A stretch of DNA of 15,618 bases from Bacteroidales bacterium (GCA_029934165.1 JAOZMU010000022.1:1-15618), one strand, 5' to 3'. Counted from the stretch's first letter, positions 1 through 7,567 are shown. Made by a program: numbers and translations. Notes: generated by a model from the letters alone, not told the origin.

Positions 1-54
1 TTAATTGATTATTATTTATTAGTTTTAATAATTTTGTCCAAAGTCTAATTTATT

Positions 55-194
55 ACCTTAAATCCGCAAGTCTTTTTATAAGTAATTGAATTTCAATGAT
101 TAAAATCTATTTTATTTCACCTGTTTATGTGAAACAAAATAGATACAAATACTTAAAAGTAAAAGGATTACAAAAAGACATTCGGATTTAAGGT
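55..194. repeat. 140-bp gap-free imperfect palindrome (MITE-like or large hairpin)
   Basis: Every base i from 55 to 120 lines up opposite base 249-i without a gap, around an 8-nt loop at 121-128. Positions 55-66 (ACCTTAAATCCG) are the exact reverse complement of 183-194. Over 55-81 against 168-194, 24 of 27 positions pair, and over 105-120 against 129-144, 15 of 16 pair. The middle stretch, 82-104 against 145-167, pairs at only about half its positions. It lies beyond the DUF3999 stop. On the minus strand it is not followed by a T-run, so it is not a plain terminator. The form suits a miniature inverted-repeat element or a structured RNA. No adjacent target duplication was seen. The rest of 1-318 shows only AT-rich sequence and a 12-nt inverted pair at 1-12 and 307-318. 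Confidence 0.75.
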
Positions 195-318
195 TTTTAT
201 TAAAAATGCAAGTTTTTTGGGATATGATACTGTTATTATGTTTTCAATATTCTCTTTTTCACTAAATTTTTTGAAACTCCACACAACAACTTTATAATTA
301 TCCCTGATAATCAATTAA

Positions 319-1548
319 TTAGACATTCTTTTTATCCATGCGATAAATACGAAATGCCATTGCTGCAAGAAGAAAAATAACAACTATGGCAACTCCCCAC
401 ATAACGGCTGGTGGAACAATGATAATCTTCTCTTCTTCGGATACTTTTGCGCCGATTTTTCTGATTTCTTTGGGCAATGTTTCGAGCATTGTGTTTGGCA
501 GGCTGTCCCGAAAAAAGCGCAAATCGTACATCGGTGCGCCAATAGACAAATTTCCGAATTGTAATTTATATTGTTGTCCACTATCGAGGCTGGCACAAAG
601 ATAATGTTTTAGCTGATAGCCTCGTACCGATTTTATTTTCAGAGGATTATCGTTTTGATTATATATCCGTAAGAACAATTTTTCTACCTTATGGTTGGCA
701 AGTTGCAATTTATTAATACGGTTTGAGGAGATAAAAAAATCGGAACTTAGCTGATTGAAAAACTCCATACGCACTTTTTTTTCGCGACGTTTTTTTGGCT
801 CGTAAATCTCTACTTTTCGCAAAAAATATGTCGAGTCTGCAAACTCAAATGTCAGTTGGTCAATGTATTGTGGCTCTTCAAAATCTACTTCAATAATACT
901 TACCTTTTGCTCCAAACTGTCATTTTGTTGCACTTTTGGTTTTCCTACGGTTGTGTATTTTATGTTTTTAATCGAGATATCATAATAAAAAGCCTTAATA
1001 ACTTCTATTTCAATATTTTCGGGCGCATAAATTTTCAGTTCGTAGTATTCGTAAGTCGTTATCGGGAAATCTATTAATCGCAATTCGATATTTTCTACCT
1101 CTGCCAAATTGGGCTGAAAAGAAAAATCGTGTATCTCAAACCAATGTTTTTTATCGTTGCTTCCGGCAAGTTTTATCGTCTTTTGCAACTGTGGATTATT
1201 GACTATCAGGCAGATATTGGTAATGTCTTCTTTTCTGGGGTTGTGAATTGCAATTTTAGTATAACCTTTTACGGCTCTATATTTTTTTTCTAAAATTTTG
1301 AAATGATGATACTTCTGCGTTTCAATCTTTTTATCGACAATTTTTATGAACGGAACTTCTTTTTCCTGCGCGTTTATTATGCGAATATCTGTAAAATCGG
1401 CATTTAATTTTGATGTTATTTGCGGTGGCAAAAATATCTTATAATAACCGTTAGAATCAACTGTTTTCAGAACGGACTCATAATCAAATATCTGAGCAAA
1501 GCCCGAAGAGAAAAATAGTAAAAAAGTCAAAGTATATATTACTTTCAT
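319..1548 (-). CDS. DUF3999 family exported, membrane-anchored protein
   Basis: A 409-residue protein starting at ATG 1548 and ending with TAA at 319-321. It opens with a signal peptide (about residues 1-18: Lys near the start, a TLTFLLFF core, small residues before FAQ). The body is a long beta-rich extracytoplasmic region. One C-terminal membrane helix at about 381-402 (WGVAIVVIFLLAAMAF) is followed by a basic tail, RIYRMDKK, so the bulk should face the periplasm. This layout and the sequence character match DUF3999, a family often found next to DUF2339 genes. That is the case here: the DUF2339 stop lies 83 bp upstream on the same strand. Biochemical function is unknown; a complex with the DUF2339 partner is inferred from synteny. 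Family call from recognition, not a search. Confidence 0.8.
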   Translation of the reverse strand: MKVIYTLTFLLFFSSGFAQIFDYESVLKTVDSNGYYKIFLPPQITSKLNADFTDIRIINAQEKEVPFIKIVDKKIETQKYHHFKILEKKYRAVKGYTKIAIHNPRKEDITNICLIVNNPQLQKTIKLAGSNDKKHWFEIHDFSFQPNLAEVENIELRLIDFPITTYEYYELKIYAPENIEIEVIKAFYYDISIKNIKYTTVGKPKVQQNDSLEQKVSIIEVDFEEPQYIDQLTFEFADSTYFLRKVEIYEPKKRREKKVRMEFFNQLSSDFFISSNRINKLQLANHKVEKLFLRIYNQNDNPLKIKSVRGYQLKHYLCASLDSGQQYKLQFGNLSIGAPMYDLRFFRDSLPNTMLETLPKEIRKIGAKVSEEEKIIIVPPAVMWGVAIVVIFLLAAMAFRIYRMDKKNV

Positions 1549-1631
1549 AAATAACTGATTTTAATAATATTGAGAAGTTTTTGTCCGTTTCAAAACAGCC
1601 CCACAAAGTTAAATTTGCTGCATTTTATGGT

Positions 1632-4025
1632 TCAAATTTCAATCTTTTTAGGTGCGATATTTTTTATATTTTTGTGCATTATGTGGTATAAAAACGAAAC
1701 AATAAGCAAAACAGAACCTAAAACCAAAAGTCCGGCAATTCGGTGTGCGATAGATATTTCGTTAAATTCTATAATTACCAATTTTATTGTCGTAATAAAA
1801 AACAACATCAATGCTGCTTGTCGCAATGTCTTGTTTTTCTGGAGAATACCAATGACAGAAAAAATCAAAGAAAACACAGCCCATAAAATTATGTGTGGCA
1901 ACTGGTGGGCGTTTTGCACAATTTGCGCAGGTACTAACCCCGGAAAATATTGCGTGATGACCATTATGTGATTTAATTCGCACGAACCAATGTAAACAAT
2001 TGTGCTTGCACCAAACCAAATGCCTAATTTTGCCACAAAAGAACGAATGCCAACAGCAAGCCGAAACCCGCGCATGGCAAGCACCGAAATCACCACAAGT
2101 GCCACAGAAAGAATATAATGCAAATAGAAATGATGCTCTTTTGCCAGATTTTCGATGAGGAATGAATTTCGTATTTTCGATATTTCGAAATGATAGAAAA
2201 TAGCGTATAATCCAAACGCCAGCACGCCGATTAACCCAGTTACGAAATACATTTTTTTGTTTTTTATCAGCGAAGTCGCTACCGCACCAATGAGCAGCAA
2301 AGCAAAGTTGTAAATGCCAACAAAAACCGATATAGAACTCTTAAAATCAACAGATTGCACAAGGTGATATTTCAGTTCTAAGAAAAAAGTTAGATAAAAA
2401 GCCACAGCCAAAGCAAGCAATGAAAAAACACGAAAGCCTTTAACGGTTATAAACAAAAAAAAGTTTTTCTTTGTTTCGCGTCCAAGCAGAAAAACATTCA
2501 TTGCCAACGCAATGACAACCATAATGTTAGTAATGAATCCGAGGTTTACAAAAACAGGCAAAATTTCGGCGGCGGGTGCGGTGCTTATGTAAATATTGTG
2601 CATATCGTTTCCAAGACTGATGAGCATGAGCAGTGTCATAAAAGCCGAGCCTAGACGCATTAGTTGGACATCGAGTTTTTGAGAGAGCCACAGCAAAAGT
2701 ACAACCTGCAAAGACCAAACAAGGGTTACCGACTTGCCGACAAGTTGCACAGGCGGAACTAATCCGAAGAAGACAAACATCAGACCAGCAAGGAGATAGA
2801 TTAGGTTTTTGTCGGCTTTTTCGTTTCGTTTCAGAGCAAGCAGAAAAACAAAATTGAAAACAGCAATCAACGCCGTAAACAGCCCTTTGTAATCGGCATT
2901 TACGCGTTGCACAATCAGCATTCCGGCGGTGTAATACATTACAGTTATGCTAATTAGGATAGATAATTCTATCGGCAGAAACTCTCTTTTTTTTCGGATA
3001 TTGCTAACAATTTGCATCACAAAATAGAGCAAATAAGTGGCAGTCATAAAGAAAAGCGCATCGTGATACGGTAGCAAAACATCTGTGTATAAATGTTTTC
3101 GTAGCCAAAGCACATAAAATAAAGCCGTAAAAGCAAAGGCAATAATATTAACAACCATCCATTTTTTACGAAACGCAATTATCAGTGCGCCAATGCCTAA
3201 CAGCAAATTGTAGGAGAATAAAATTCGGTGTTGGTCAATCTCGAAACCGATAAACAACGGAGCCGAAAAACCACCCAACATGGCAATAGTTGCAAGCTCG
3301 ACACGCTCGTAAAGCAACGACAAAAACACCGCAAAGACGTTGATTATAAACACAATAACAATTGTCGTGGGGAGGTCTATCAAGTGATATTGGTGGTAGG
3401 CAGTGGCAAACGAATAGTACAAAATAGCAATTGCTCCACCAACGATTATCGAACTAAAAGCACGATATTTTTTAAACATCAAATGCGAAATAAAAATCAT
3501 CAATCCGCTACAAGCAACCCCCATCGCAACACGCCCAGTCTCGTTAATCCAGTCTTGTTCAATGGCATAGCGAACAAAATATCCTACTCCTAGTGCAAAA
3601 ATTATTATTCCGATTTTGTTCAGTAAATTTGCGCCAACAAAAAATTCGCTCGTAAATTTCTTTAAAATAGGATTAGAAATTATCTTTTTCAACAACACAA
3701 ACCGAGATGCTTTGACGATAGAAGCCTCTTCGATAGACTGTTGATACTCTTTGCTTTGCGAGCGCATTTGCACTTTTTCGCTCGGAAAACGCGCCTCGGG
3801 GTGGTGGTTTGGAAAACACTCGTTTTGTATCGAACTAATTAGCTCTCCGATACGTTTTTCTTCATCGGTTTTTTTCTCGACCTTCAAACGCAGTTTTTTC
3901 AACTCGCTCATAATCTGGTCTATGCGTTTATTGGTTTTTCCTTCAGAAAAAATAAGGACAACCAAAACAACCAAAATTATCGTTATGAGCAAGAGCAAAA
4001 CAGGTATGGAAATCTCGTATATCAT
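1632..4025 (-). CDS. DUF2339 family multi-pass membrane protein
   Basis: A 797-residue integral membrane protein, ATG at 4025 and TGA at 1632-1634. Residues about 6-27 form an N-terminal membrane helix. A charged, probably coiled-coil stretch follows (about 29-60, rich in K, E and R) and then a soluble linker to about residue 130. From there on some 22 further hydrophobic segments run to the C-terminus, ending in a short basic tail. A single N-terminal anchor, a cytoplasm-like linker and a very long array of helices is the DUF2339 pattern. The function of the family is not established; transport or envelope roles have been guessed. The DUF3999 gene follows after 83 bp, so the two are probably co-transcribed. 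A decayed gene lies about 80 bp upstream. Confidence 0.85.
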   Translation of the reverse strand: MIYEISIPVLLLLITIILVVLVVLIFSEGKTNKRIDQIMSELKKLRLKVEKKTDEEKRIGELISSIQNECFPNHHPEARFPSEKVQMRSQSKEYQQSIEEASIVKASRFVLLKKIISNPILKKFTSEFFVGANLLNKIGIIIFALGVGYFVRYAIEQDWINETGRVAMGVACSGLMIFISHLMFKKYRAFSSIIVGGAIAILYYSFATAYHQYHLIDLPTTIVIVFIINVFAVFLSLLYERVELATIAMLGGFSAPLFIGFEIDQHRILFSYNLLLGIGALIIAFRKKWMVVNIIAFAFTALFYVLWLRKHLYTDVLLPYHDALFFMTATYLLYFVMQIVSNIRKKREFLPIELSILISITVMYYTAGMLIVQRVNADYKGLFTALIAVFNFVFLLALKRNEKADKNLIYLLAGLMFVFFGLVPPVQLVGKSVTLVWSLQVVLLLWLSQKLDVQLMRLGSAFMTLLMLISLGNDMHNIYISTAPAAEILPVFVNLGFITNIMVVIALAMNVFLLGRETKKNFFLFITVKGFRVFSLLALAVAFYLTFFLELKYHLVQSVDFKSSISVFVGIYNFALLLIGAVATSLIKNKKMYFVTGLIGVLAFGLYAIFYHFEISKIRNSFLIENLAKEHHFYLHYILSVALVVISVLAMRGFRLAVGIRSFVAKLGIWFGASTIVYIGSCELNHIMVITQYFPGLVPAQIVQNAHQLPHIILWAVFSLIFSVIGILQKNKTLRQAALMLFFITTIKLVIIEFNEISIAHRIAGLLVLGSVLLIVSFLYHIMHKNIKNIAPKKIEI

Positions 4026-4102
4026 TTGCTCTCAGTTTTTTGTTAATGCGTTTAAACACAAAGTGATAATTAATTTTTCAAACAAATACTAAATCTAAAA
4101 GT

Positions 4103-4575
4103 TTATATATCAAACAGTTCGCCACTCGAAACTAATGTGTTACTTTCAATATGTTTTTCTACAATATTTACAAGTCTATCAAACTCTTTTTATTTTAAGT
4201 TGCTACTATGAAAATCATTTTCAATATCAATAAAATGAAAAGCTAATTGAAAAAGAATAAAAAATGGATTTTTTGAATTAAAATTCGTTCTTATATAATG
4301 GATAGTCCATACATAACAGTGTTGGTATGATTATCAAACAGTTGTATGGATTTTTTGAAATAAACAAAATCAAATTTCACGTAATAATCCAGCGATTAAA
4401 AATTAAATTTCTCAGGACGTATAAATTCAACTTCTATCAAAGTTGGTGTAACGGATAATATTTTAAATTCGGGTTTTAAACTCATAGCTTTATTTATAAA
4501 AGTCTAAATATTTTCTGTTTGTACAGGTTTATAGTTTATGCCTTGATATTCAAATAATTAAGCACTAATTTTCAT
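4103..4575 (-). pseudogene. Decayed gene of unknown family, about 155 codons
   Basis: Reading the minus strand from ATG 4575 gives protein-like sequence broken by in-frame stops. One reading frame carries LFEYQGINYKPVQTENI, stop, then MSLKPEFKILSVTPTLIEVE, then (after another stop) SLDYYVKFDF and IQLFDNHTNTVMYGLSII. Close to 4280 the frame shifts and continues as NSKNPFFILFQLAFHFIDIE, one stop, then KEFDRLVNIVEKHIE and a final TAA at 4103-4105. Both TAA and TAG occur inside. The start lies only 12 bp beyond the phosphatase stop, so this was probably the second gene of the same transcript. I do not recognise the family. Its alternating hydrophobic strands faintly recall SecB-like proteins, but that is not strong enough to assign. 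Confidence 0.6.
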
Positions 4576-4586
4576 GCTTTCCTTTT

Positions 4587-5333
4587 TTACTTTATCAGCG
4601 TTTTATTTTTCAGCTTTCCCGAAGTCATTAGCGCGTGTAAGTGCTTGTTAGTCAGTGCTAATTTTAGTTTTTCGATGTAGTTCATGTTGTGGGCATCGCT
4701 TCCGATAAAATCTACCATTCCTTCTTTGATAAGTTTTTCGGCAACATTCTGAGCAGCAGGCGAATAGTGCCCAGCCAAAGACGAAATATTAATCTGAAAT
4801 TTTATGCCTCGGTTTTTTAAATCATCATAAAACTTAAAATCATTATGATAGTAGCTATAACGCTCAGGATGAGCCAAAATCAGCCGATAACGCGCCATCT
4901 GCAACTCAAATAAAACCTCTTTCAATCCGCTCGGTGGATTCATAAACGGCAACTCAATAAGCAAATTCCTATCTCCAAACGTTATAAGGTCGTCTTTTTC
5001 AATGCGTTCGATAAACGAAAAGTCAATTTGATACTCCGATGAAACAATCAGCTCAATAGGTATATTTGCCTTATTTACAGCCTGTTCGATTGTTTTATGA
5101 CCAGCCAAAATCTGTTCTTTCGTATTCGGATATAATTCATTCGTATGTGGTGTGGTTATCAGCCGTTTATATCCTAACTTATGCAATTCTCCGATGATTT
5201 CTAAGGACTCGTCCACAGATTTTACTCCGTCGTCGAGATTTGGTATGAGATGCGAATGCAAATCCGTCTCAAGCGCCGACAAATCTACTGGCGGCAATTC
5301 TTTCTTTTTCAGCAATTTAGAGAAAAAACCCAT
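4587..5333 (-). CDS. CpsB/YwqE-type PHP-domain tyrosine-protein phosphatase
   Basis: A 248-residue cytoplasmic protein, the usual length for the family. The PHP metal-binding motifs appear in order: DLHSH (D24, H26, H28) with PNLDDG, TTPHT (H63), SSEYQID (E100), LAHPERY (H155) and FIGSDAHN (D213, H215). These match the CpsB/YwqE/Wzb-analogue group, metal-dependent phosphatases that remove phosphate from tyrosine-phosphorylated proteins and commonly control capsule or exopolysaccharide export kinases. All expected ligands are present, so it should be active. No BY-kinase or polysaccharide gene lies in the window, so its partner is not visible here. A decayed gene follows by 12 bp. The start at ATG 5333 gives an N-terminus MGFFSKLLKKKE typical of Bacteroidota members. 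Confidence 0.9.
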   Translation of the reverse strand: MGFFSKLLKKKELPPVDLSALETDLHSHLIPNLDDGVKSVDESLEIIGELHKLGYKRLITTPHTNELYPNTKEQILAGHKTIEQAVNKANIPIELIVSSEYQIDFSFIERIEKDDLITFGDRNLLIELPFMNPPSGLKEVLFELQMARYRLILAHPERYSYYHNDFKFYDDLKNRGIKFQINISSLAGHYSPAAQNVAEKLIKEGMVDFIGSDAHNMNYIEKLKLALTNKHLHALMTSGKLKNKTLIK

Positions 5334-5452
5334 TCAATTATTTTTCAAAATTTCATTAAATAAAACAACCATATCGTACCTCAAAACATTTCATAACAAA
5401 TTGCACAATATGCTTACTCGACTAACAATACGAACCAAACAAAAATAGCATT

Positions 5453-5553
5453 AGTAATGGAAAATTAATAATTAATAATTAATAATTTTGCTTACGCCTG
5501 ATTTAGTTTTAGTTAGGAATTTTAATGGCTTACTTTATTAAATTCATTTTACT
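5453..5553 (+). repeat. Dispersed intergenic repeat, copy A
   Basis: 101 bp that reappears in the same orientation at 7474-7567. After removing one extra 7-bp AATAATT unit (three here, two in copy B), the copies differ at about four of 94 positions. Shared blocks include TACGCCTGATTTAGTTTTAG and TTAGGAATTTTAATGGCTT. No open frame or strong hairpin was seen in it. It lies upstream of the Usp gene; copy B lies downstream. Confidence 0.85.
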
Positions 5554-5727
5554 TATTTAAAGTCTAAAGCAAAAATTGTTTACCTACGTTAGAACGAGCA
5601 TATCAATAATTACGCCTCGCAAATTTCCCCGAAAAATACTTTACGTTTTCGTATCAACCAAATGAAAAAGTAGGCATTCAAAAAAAACGGCACTCTTCGA
5701 GTTGTTATTAATCTGAATTTTAACAAC

Positions 5728-5746
5728 ATACAACTCCTAATAAATA
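5728..5746 (+). repeat. 19-nt direct repeat, first copy
   Basis: ATACAACTCCTAATAAATA is found here and identically at 6121-6139, 393 bp apart and both upstream of the Usp gene. The match ends abruptly on each side. It could be a recombination or duplication scar, or a binding site present twice. Confidence 0.6.
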
Positions 5747-5927
5747 GCATTACATACATAAATTATAGCTCTGACTACTATCTAATTAAAAGGATAAAGT
5801 ACTGTCAAAAATTTTATTAGCTCAATCTCCACGAACTAAAGAACATGGAAATAAAAATATCAGAAAAAGATATGCTCGACCTTATCACAGATGACTATTT
5901 TCGCCAAAGCACTCTCCGTGTATAAAA

Positions 5928-5978
5928 AATGCAGAACAACGTGACGATATTACATTTTTGGGTATCAGAGTTTTGTAG
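5928..5978 (+). pseudogene. Remnant of a SpoIIE/PP2C phosphatase C-terminus
   Basis: The plus frame from 5928 reads NAEQRDDITFLGIRVL and then TAG. The pattern Q-R-D-D-I-T-x-x-G-I-R-V before a stop is the usual ending of SpoIIE-type PP2C serine phosphatases, where the DD pair contributes to metal binding in the last strand. The same frame is closed upstream by a TGA at 5892-5894, so only the tail survives. SpoIIE phosphatases oppose RsbW-like kinases in partner switching, and such a kinase is present at 11750-12145. The fragment is short, so a chance match cannot be excluded. Confidence 0.4.
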
Positions 5979-6120
5979 GGATTTTTAATGTTGTGTTGTC
6001 TCAATATAAATAAAAAAATATCGTCCATTTAATTTTTTTTCGTAATTTAGTAGAATAATAAACAAGAGTATAAAAATAATTGATACTTTTATAGCTGTTA
6101 TCTACATAAGTACCAGTATA

Positions 6121-6139
6121 ATACAACTCCTAATAAATA
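6121..6139 (+). repeat. 19-nt direct repeat, second copy
   Basis: Exact copy of 5728-5746, ending 34 bp before the Usp start codon. If functional, it sits where the 5' leader or promoter of that gene should be; the other copy is 393 bp upstream. Confidence 0.6.
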
Positions 6140-6173
6140 CCGTAAAAATTTTCACAACAAAAATATATATAAT

Positions 6174-7298
6174 ATGGAAACAATTCTCATAACCATTAAA
6201 ACACTGAAAAGCAGCGAAGAAGCTTACTTTTTGAAATCACAATTAGACCAATTTGGTATCGACTGTTTTTTTGCAAACGAAAACATGAAACATATTGCCG
6301 GCACTGGACAAAAACAAGGCATTTTGTTGCAGGTGAAACCAAACGATGTTGAACACGCAATAGAAAGAATATTAGACCTTTACAAAGTGCATGGCGACAA
6401 TCTTTTCACGCAAAAAAAACGAGAGGACACCAAACGCATACTTGTTCCGATAGATTTTTCGGAATACTCGCTCAAGGCTTGCCAGTTTGCAATCGGGTTG
6501 GCACAACACCTTGACGCTGAGATAAAACTACTGCATATTTACGAAGACCCTTTCGATGATAGCGTTTCCACAAAAAGCCACACTTCGTTCCAAAGACACA
6601 TGGAACACGCTCTATATCAAACCGAACACAAAGCTCAAGATGAGATGATTCGGTTTAGCGAAATTTTCCACCAGAAAATGGACAGCCAGAATGTGAAAAA
6701 CCTGCGGTTTCACTTCTCGATGCTACGCGGAGAGCCAGAACACGAAATAGTAAAAATGGGCGAAAGCTACCGCCCAGAAATTATCGTACTCGGGACACGC
6801 GGACAAAGCGAAAAACCTACCGACCTGATAGGTAGCGTTACGACAAAAGTTATTGAGAAAACAAAAATTCCTGTTTTAGCAATTCCCGAAGCAAGCCTTT
6901 TTACAAGCATAAAACAGTTGAACATTCTTTACGCAACCGATTTTATGGACGAGGATTTCACATCGTTCAACACTCTATTGAGCATCTTGAAACCTTATGA
7001 TGTAAAAATTCATTGTACACACATTAAGACTGACGAGAAAAAGCAGTGTAAAAAAGAGGAAATGCAAAAATTAGAGACAAAATTGACGGAAAATTACGGC
7101 GATTATGATGTTGATTGTCATCTTATTGAGCATCGGAATCTAGTCGATGGAATACAAAACTTTATTGATGAAAAAAACATTGATATTATTTCATTTACAT
7201 CGCCGCAACGCTCGATTTTCTACAAATTGCTGCGCCCGAATAATCTTAAAAAGATGATTTATCAAAGTAGAATTCCTCTCTTAATTTTCAGATACTAA
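6174..7298 (+). CDS. Universal stress protein with N-terminal DUF2007 domain (DUF2007-UspA-UspA)
   Basis: A 374-residue cytoplasmic protein in three parts. Residues 1-72 resemble DUF2007 (putative signal-transducing domain), with an alternating core and VEHAIERILDLY helix. Residues about 87-238 are a complete UspA domain: RILVPIDFSEYS (D94) and the ATP-binding pattern G-2x-G-9x-G-S at G207, G210, G220 and S221, then KIPVLAIP. Residues about 246-374 are a second Usp unit, LNILYATDF to SRIPLLIF, whose glycine signature is gone (FTSPQRSIFYK in its place), so it probably does not bind nucleotide. Usp proteins bind ATP and support stress survival; the DUF2007 domain may sense or transmit a signal (inference). 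It is the only plus-strand gene, bracketed by direct repeat copies A and B and followed by a strong terminator. Confidence 0.85.
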   Translation: METILITIKTLKSSEEAYFLKSQLDQFGIDCFFANENMKHIAGTGQKQGILLQVKPNDVEHAIERILDLYKVHGDNLFTQKKREDTKRILVPIDFSEYSLKACQFAIGLAQHLDAEIKLLHIYEDPFDDSVSTKSHTSFQRHMEHALYQTEHKAQDEMIRFSEIFHQKMDSQNVKNLRFHFSMLRGEPEHEIVKMGESYRPEIIVLGTRGQSEKPTDLIGSVTTKVIEKTKIPVLAIPEASLFTSIKQLNILYATDFMDEDFTSFNTLLSILKPYDVKIHCTHIKTDEKKQCKKEEMQKLETKLTENYGDYDVDCHLIEHRNLVDGIQNFIDEKNIDIISFTSPQRSIFYKLLRPNNLKKMIYQSRIPLLIFRY

Positions 7299-7370
7299 GA
7301 AAAAACTAATTTATACAATGTATTTGCTATTAGGAAAATCATTTCAAAACCCCGCATTTCGCTCTCTCTC

Positions 7371-7400
7371 AAGCCCGTATGATTCATGCGGGCTTTTTTT
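7371..7400 (+). terminator. Rho-independent terminator of the Usp gene
   Basis: A 10-bp stem AAGCCCGTAT / ATGCGGGCTT (one G-T wobble), loop GATTC, running into a T-tract to 7400. It lies 73 bp beyond the Usp stop. Confidence 0.9.
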
Positions 7401-7454
7401 AAAAAAAAAGAAAACTGACAAAATTCAAGTTTGAGCTTGAAAAAATGTCAGTTT
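7401..7454 (-). terminator. Minus-strand hairpin terminator, probably for argS
   Basis: Outer arms AAACTGACA (7412-7420) and TGTCAGTTT (7446-7454) enclose a second stem TTCAAG/CTTGAA (7424-7429 and 7436-7441). Read on the minus strand, the hairpin is followed by TTTTC and a run of nine T. It lies about 300 bp beyond the argS stop and back to back with the Usp terminator, forming a two-way transcription barrier. Confidence 0.7.
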
Positions 7455-7473
7455 ATTTGGCATGTTTCATATA

Positions 7474-7567
7474 AGTAATGGAAAATTAATAATTAATAAT
7501 TTTGTTTACGCCTGATTTAGTTTTAGTTAGGAATTTTAATGGCTTTTTTTATTAAATTTATTTTACT
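7474..7567 (+). repeat. Dispersed intergenic repeat, copy B
   Basis: 94 bp, same orientation as copy A at 5453-5553, with two rather than three AATAATT units and about four substitutions. Lies between the minus-strand terminator and the REP-like hairpins, so no gene reads naturally through it except an argS read-through transcript. Confidence 0.85.

Larger units (their letters stand above)
5334..6173. other. 840-bp intergenic region rich in remnants and repeats
   Basis: This stretch separates the minus-strand phosphatase from the plus-strand Usp gene (divergent). It contains repeat copy A (5453-5553), two copies of a 19-nt direct repeat (5728-5746 and 6121-6139) and the SpoIIE-like C-terminal remnant at 5928-5978. 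Just before the remnant, 5845-5925 is a 26-codon open frame (MEIKISEKDMLDLITDDYF...) in another frame, with codon use that looks protein-like but no recognisable family. At 5610-5711 a short frame with FPEKYFTFSYQPNEKVG also looks coding-like. Together these suggest that one or more genes once stood here and have eroded. No convincing promoter for the Usp gene was found. Confidence 0.5.

Noticed and set aside
297..311. Small hairpin ATTATC/GATAAT as a terminator for the DUF3999 gene
   Set aside because: Only six A/T-rich pairs and no T-run follows on the minus strand.
4026..4100. Promoter boxes ahead of the DUF2339 gene (TTTG and TCACTTTG)
   Set aside because: One base departs from the -7 consensus and the spacing is about 16, shorter than the usual 19 or so.
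4103..4575. Stop-codon reassignment or programmed recoding to explain the in-frame stops
   Set aside because: Both TAA and TAG occur inside along with a frameshift, while TAA, TAG and TGA all end intact genes in this window. Decay is simpler.
5440..5447. Minus-strand TATTTTTG as a Bacteroidota -7 promoter box for the phosphatase gene
   Set aside because: It fits TAnnTTTG, but there is no TTTG box at the expected distance upstream, and such AT-rich matches arise easily here.
5461..5488. CRISPR-like tandem units AATAATT
   Set aside because: Two or three 7-bp AT units inside a larger repeat, with no spacers; simple slippage.
5610..5729. 39-codon minus-strand open frame from ATG 5729
   Set aside because: Short, with no family resemblance, and it overlaps a plus-strand frame that looks equally coding-like.
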